Of a stretch of 64,000 bases of DNA, positions 60,176 through 64,000 are shown piece after piece. The stretch is from Endocalyx cinctus. Its lineage: Eukaryota; Ascomycota; Sordariomycetes; Amphisphaeriales; Apiosporaceae. Location of the stretch: the NCBI GenBank assembly GCA_001600455.1, contig BCKC01000007.1, positions 3,350,019 through 3,414,018 on the forward strand, written 5' to 3'. Each line of letters starts with the position of its first letter. Position 1 is the first letter of the stretch. The notes below the pieces were generated by a model, which ran no database searches, was not told where the DNA came from, and worked only from the letters and a program-made list of their open reading frames with translations. A program made the position numbers and the translations under genes.

Positions 60176-60948
60176 TTCGGCTGAAATTTTCTAGTCAAAT
60201 TTCACTCGGGTTTCGGTAGAGACCTTGTGGGTGATATCGATAGGGCTGACAAAGAAAATTTATATATATATATGTTGGTTGTGACGATACAAGGTACAGA
60301 AGATTGTGTAAGAATTAAAATGTTGTGATGGGTGACTCAATATATATCTAGTAGGATAATTGTACTTACCAGATAATCAAAGCTACTTGCTAACCAGATA
60401 GTACCTAAAATGCTCACTCGTTGAGAAATAAACTTTAGCGTGACGCCATATTAATGTGTCCCGGCGACCACCTTTGTGCCCATTATCACAGGGTATTACG
60501 GAAGACAAGATAAAAGATAGTGAAAAAAATGCTGTACGGTAATGTAGCTTGTAAACTTGTTTGAATTTTCTCCCCTAATTACTCGTAAATGACTAGAATT
60601 CCTAAATAATTATTTTACCTCTAGATACTGTCTTTCAGGGTCATTGATCTACTGCACGGTTTTAGCTATTTGCCTACAGCTACTCAGAGGGTAGCTTAAC
60701 TCGGATACGTCTATAAAAGAGGGGAGGTTTTCGCTTCAAAGATAGAGTAGAATGATCAGGAGTTATTAAAGTAGTCATTCGGCTCTTAGACTATACTATT
60801 GCTCTCCTGCTAGCTCCGTTTACATAACTGCACTGCCCTACCCTCCAATGTATCCCACTCCCTCATATTATCTGTCGCATCATTCTGGTGACCCTATGTA
60901 ACTAATTGCATTGACTACGGAATTCCTCAGACACCATGCGCATATCTT
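60176..60948. other. Intergenic region containing LTR-like copy 2
   Basis: Deaminase promoter side (TA repeat near 60259-60270) and LTR-like fragment copy 2 at 60671-60870. No gene. Confidence 0.6.
60671..60870 (+). mobile_element. LTR-like fragment, copy 2 (RIP-like decay)
   Basis: Collinear with 41303-41500 over ~200 bp, in the same orientation. In the best-matching blocks this copy mostly has T or A where copy 1 has C or G (for example CTACAGCTA against CTACGGCTG, and TTTACATAACTGCA against TCTACGTGACTGCG). This is the transition bias expected from repeat-induced point mutation. A TATAAAAG box at about 60711 matches the TATATAAAG of copy 1. No internal retrotransposon genes are present. 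Confidence 0.55.
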
Positions 60949-61936
60949 CTACATCGTACCACTCAGCGACGCGTTTCCGCTGATCTCACCTGAGTGTATG
61001 CGTTGGAAGGTAGACTTCATCTGGGATGCGAGCACATTTTTGTTCCTAAATCCCAAAGGATCTGCAGGATTTATAGGGGTGGTACTGTCATCTGGCGGTA
61101 GTAGAAACACAAATCGCACCATTACTCTTCTTGACTTGGCAGAATCATGAAGCCATACGAAATTTGGCTCATCTGCGGCGACTTCTACGCCGAACAGGGC
61201 TACACAGCTTTGAAATGCGCTGTTTCTCCAGCTCTCAAAGAGGTAATCATCGGGTCGGCGATTCCTGATAAAATCTGTGGGCAAATTAGCATATACTCTT
61301 GTGTATATCGACCCTGATTGCCTATTATTTCAGACTTCGGTCGACTAATCCGAATTAATACCGAAGATATTGATATAACTTACTTATTGGATATATTGGA
61401 TAAGATGCGTAATGAACCTTGTGATCGATCCCGCCTCGGAATCCAGCGTGTAGGATGTCAAGGATATTTCTAGGGTATGTTGCATGAAATCCAGCTACTC
61501 CAGGTTTACATTCTCCTAATTCCTGAAGAAACTTATCAAATTCGTTCTGGCGTGGGTGGTTCATGTTGAGGAAGAGAAACTGCTTCGGCCCGTCTATATC
61601 AAAAACCTCTTCAGACGTTGGCGCGGAGATAAAATTACCCTCGAAATACTCGAGGAACCATTCCAGCAGAAGTTTACGCTGCCTATCGCCCGGCCCAGAG
61701 CCTATGATGTCCGCCACGGTCATATCAGGATAAAGTCTGGGAAAAGAATTCACCACTACCGGGGTCAATTGTGCGGTTAATGGAAAGCCCTCAGGTAATA
61801 AAGGCCAACTACTTCGCGCTCCGGCCATGGCACATCCAAGGAGAAAATCGAGAGCCGCAGCATCCCATATTTTCGGAGATGGCGGTGTCCCTACGTGGAA
61901 ATTAGCAGGCGAGGCGCTGGATATCAAATCGGACAT
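60949..61936 (-). CDS. Uncharacterised protein, possibly diverged PARP-like catalytic fold
   Basis: Two exons on the minus strand, 61384..61936 then 60949..61313, giving 305 residues. The 70-bp intron has donor GTAAGT and acceptor ATCAG, and joins 'HYASYPIYPI' to 'SIYTRVYANLPTDF' through a split Arg codon. The N-terminal ~100 residues are helical with no recognised domain. From about residue 115, 'FLFLNMNHPRQNEFDKFL', 'GFHATYPRNILDILHAGF' and 'NSAFQSCVALFGVEVA' followed by 'MVRFVFLLPP' resemble the layout of diverged fungal PARP-catalytic-like proteins (strand-His-x-Thr/Ser, Ile-Leu-x-x-Gly-Phe). The match is by eye only. If an ADP-ribosyltransferase, the catalytic His would be in 'GFHATY', while a clear Glu is not identified. 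It could equally be a lineage-specific protein. Start at a clean ATG. Confidence 0.62.
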
Positions 61937-62481
61937 GTTGTATCAAAGAAGTATTTTATCTGAGATGTTAAAGATTGGTTGTGTTAATTTCGAACTTAAT
62001 GTTAAGCATGTGGTTCATAGTGACCTTTATATATCAGAGAATTCGAATACAATCATACTAAAACTCACCGGCATACGGCCGGAATATTAGAAATAGTGGC
62101 TAGAAGCAACCTGAAGTTGTATATAATTACGATATGAAATGCGTATTTTCTCATAGAAAGACATCGCATAAATTCGAAAAGCACTATATATGTATGTATA
62201 TCTGACTGAGCAGCTAGAAACAGCCAAGGCCTTGTTTATTATTCTCTTATCATGATAGTGGTACTCGTATAATCTCGATATTTCTCCAAAGCAGGTGATT
62301 CTTGTATTAAATACCGCTATGTTGCCATAGAATAATGGAACCTGGACGGCTGGGACTTAGTGGCCCCATGTCTTTATCGAACTGCGAGAACATTCCAATA
62401 CACTCCAGTCCATTTAATCTACTACAATGCTCGATTTATATAATATTTTCGAGATAATTAAGTTCTCAACCCATATTCGTG
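61937..62481. other. Spacer between nitrilase 3' end and PARP-like gene start
   Basis: AT-rich 545 bp with no supported gene; presumably the promoter of the minus-strand gene at 60949-61936. Confidence 0.55.
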
Positions 62482-63558
62482 CTAATTTTGATCATTCACG
62501 AAAGTAATCGCATCCCTCCGTCGCCGATCAACTCTCAAATCAAAAATGTCCAGTCTCTGGTACCCCCCAACCGTGTCGTGATACTGCTTACCCTCTATAC
62601 AATCGTCCAAGTCCATATCGGCGTAAAGTATACCTTCTCTCTCCTGCAAGAAGTCCACTTCTTCCCGCACGCCCGTCGCGGGATCGATCGTGAACCCTCG
62701 TAAAGCCGCGCCCGTAGGGTCCAAAAACATCGTCGCCGCCCTCTGCGTCCTCTTCAGCGTCGCCGCCACCTCCCCCGGGTTCCTCGCCCAGCGCACCACC
62801 GTGTCGATCGCGTCCTGGCCCAGATATCCCGCGCACATGACCCCGAAGCATTTCGCTTCGAAGCAGTGCGCCGCCGCCCTCGTGCGGTTCGCCGCGACGT
62901 TGTCGTAGTTGGCTTCGGCGTCGGCCCGGGCTTCTCGCGCGCTGCCTTCCTCCGCGGCGTCCGCGTTCGATATCCGCGTGGGCCATACGGCCGGCCACGT
63001 CGAGATGTGCACCTGCTCGCCCTGCGCCACGAGCGTGTACCTCGCGAGCGGGTTCGTGTTCTCGCCGCATATGAGCGCGCCTATCTTCCCGACGTCCGTG
63101 TCCGCGACTCTCAAGCCGTACCCGTCGCCGGGGCTCCACGTGAGCTTTTCGAAGAAAGTAGGCACGAGCTTCCTATGGTGAACCAGCACGCTGCCGTCAA
63201 AACCGATAATGAGGTTCGAGTTGTACAGACAGGCGCTGCTGTGCCTGGTCTTCTCGCTGATCCCGATGCTGACCGTGATGCACTGCTTCCTGGCCTCGTC
63301 GCGGATGGCGGCGACCTCGTCCCCGTCCGCGTACACCGATTCCAGGGCCATGCGCTGGAACAGGTCGTGGTTCTCGCCGGGCGATCGGACCGAGCTCCAG
63401 ATCGGAAATGCGGGAATGTACGTCTCCGGGAACACCACCAAATGCGCGTCGTTCGCGGAGGCCTGCTTGATGAGTGAAATCGCTTTCTCCGTCGTCTCTT
63501 TGGCCGAGAGAAAGACGGGAGAGGCGTGACAGGCGGCTACGCGGATGGGCGGAGACAT
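62482..63558 (-). CDS. Nitrilase (carbon-nitrogen hydrolase family)
   Basis: Single exon, minus strand, 358 residues, a typical length for true nitrilases. The Glu-Lys-Cys catalytic triad is evident: Glu in 'VVFPETYIPAFPIW', Lys in 'HHRKLVPTFFEKLTW' and Cys in 'GALICGENTNPLARY'. The Cys-Gly-Glu-Asn context after the nucleophile is diagnostic of aliphatic/aromatic nitrilases rather than amidases. Conserved 'STWPAVWPT' follows. These cytosolic enzymes convert nitriles to carboxylic acids plus ammonia and form helical oligomers; the ~30-residue tail after the core ('GGYQRLDIFDLRVDRR') matches. Substrate preference is not predictable. The middle of the gene is very GC-rich (over 60%) compared with flanks. 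No adjacent nitrile-forming pathway genes are visible. Confidence 0.95.
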   Translation of the reverse strand: MSPPIRVAACHASPVFLSAKETTEKAISLIKQASANDAHLVVFPETYIPAFPIWSSVRSPGENHDLFQRMALESVYADGDEVAAIRDEARKQCITVSIGISEKTRHSSACLYNSNLIIGFDGSVLVHHRKLVPTFFEKLTWSPGDGYGLRVADTDVGKIGALICGENTNPLARYTLVAQGEQVHISTWPAVWPTRISNADAAEEGSAREARADAEANYDNVAANRTRAAAHCFEAKCFGVMCAGYLGQDAIDTVVRWARNPGEVAATLKRTQRAATMFLDPTGAALRGFTIDPATGVREEVDFLQEREGILYADMDLDDCIEGKQYHDTVGGYQRLDIFDLRVDRRRRDAITFVNDQN

Positions 63559-64000
63559 TGCGACTTTACCTGATTAAATGATGAGATAGTACTGACGTGT
63601 GTCGTGGCAAAGAACTGTGTTATTGTTAGATATCCGTAGAATTACATTCATGAAGCTGTCATGTACTGTCGTCGTAGAGTTATACGCGTAGACTAACTAC
63701 TCCTGGACCTATACTTATAGGTGTCTGACCCCATATTATCCCCGTCTTCTGAGTTGAGGGGTTCTTCGGGGTCTGCTTTTAGTAGTCGACGACCCAATTA
63801 AAAATGAACTTCGGTTAAGTAGAAAAGCATATCCCTCATTCGGAAATAAACATTAAATATATCAATCATACTCACAAGACCTACCAAAATTACAATGCTG
63901 TCACGCTTTTACACAACTTGCTCCATCATTAATATGCCCATACGCATTATAGTCGGGATTCATCGATTCTTATGTCGTGCCGATATGAAGATGTTCATCG
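63559..64000. other. Nitrilase promoter region to window end
   Basis: 442 bp with no coding signal. It should include the nitrilase promoter. Confidence 0.5.

Noticed and set aside
62866..63477. 203-codon plus-strand ORF
   Set aside because: Antisense to the nitrilase, which has a complete catalytic triad; the ORF is an Arg/Val-rich shadow in GC-rich DNA.
1..64000. CRISPR arrays, prophage, rRNA or 5S genes
   Set aside because: No regularly spaced direct repeats, phage genes or rRNA-like sequence were seen; the window is eukaryotic nuclear DNA.

Overview
The window looks like nuclear DNA from a filamentous ascomycete (Pezizomycotina). The evidence is single genes on both strands, short introns (about 50-110 bp) with GTAAGT/GTATGT donors and CTAAC/CTGAC branch points, pyrimidine-rich promoters, and families typical of this group: Zn2Cys6/Fungal_trans regulator, Nce102, fungal PLD1, GMC oxidoreductase and PNGase A. 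Intergenic DNA rich in TACCTAGGTA-type words suggests Sordariomycetes, possibly Xylariales; this placement is weak. No prokaryotic, viral or CRISPR features were seen.

Layout. 1-3555: 3' part of nucleoporin Nup133 (+). 4771-5313: small Cys-rich protein (+). 8414-9937: MATE transporter (+). 11186-11817: Nce102-like MARVEL protein (+). 13463-15393: GMC oxidoreductase (-). 16858-17760: mitochondrial DUF1279/FAM210-like protein (+). 19320-20228: orphan acidic/proline-rich protein (+). 21652-23926: PNGase A (+). 25084-25932: secreted SGNH hydrolase (-). 29675-30485: GNAT acetyltransferase (-). 31341-32217: COQ7 (-). 33140-35393: RTF1 (+). 36634-38218: old yellow enzyme family flavin oxidoreductase (+), followed by a six-exon Zn2Cys6 regulator at 38728-41074 (+). 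41958-42410: frame-broken MYND/pRiA4b-ORF3 gene (+). 43717-45561: Rieske/AIF-type reductase (+). 47239-49722: coiled-coil protein (+). 51599-57202: phospholipase D PLD1 (-). 58670-60175: CMP/dCMP-type deaminase with a large insert (-). 60949-61936: possible PARP-like protein (-). 62482-63558: nitrilase (-).

The core housekeeping set (Nup133, COQ7, RTF1, PLD1) alternates with accessory metabolism genes (MATE, GMC, OYE, nitrilase, SGNH). The only pair suggesting local co-regulation is the OYE gene and the Zn2Cys6 regulator 509 bp downstream. No polyketide or peptide synthetase backbone is present, so this is not an evident secondary-metabolite cluster.

The most interesting points are exons that simple ORF reading misses: an 8-codon first exon and zinc-finger exon, a 35-nt exon, and a 7-nt terminal exon of PLD1. 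Others are a 14-C tract that breaks the MYND/pRiA4b gene, and two diverged LTR-like fragments, 19 kb apart, whose differences look like repeat-induced point mutation (RIP).
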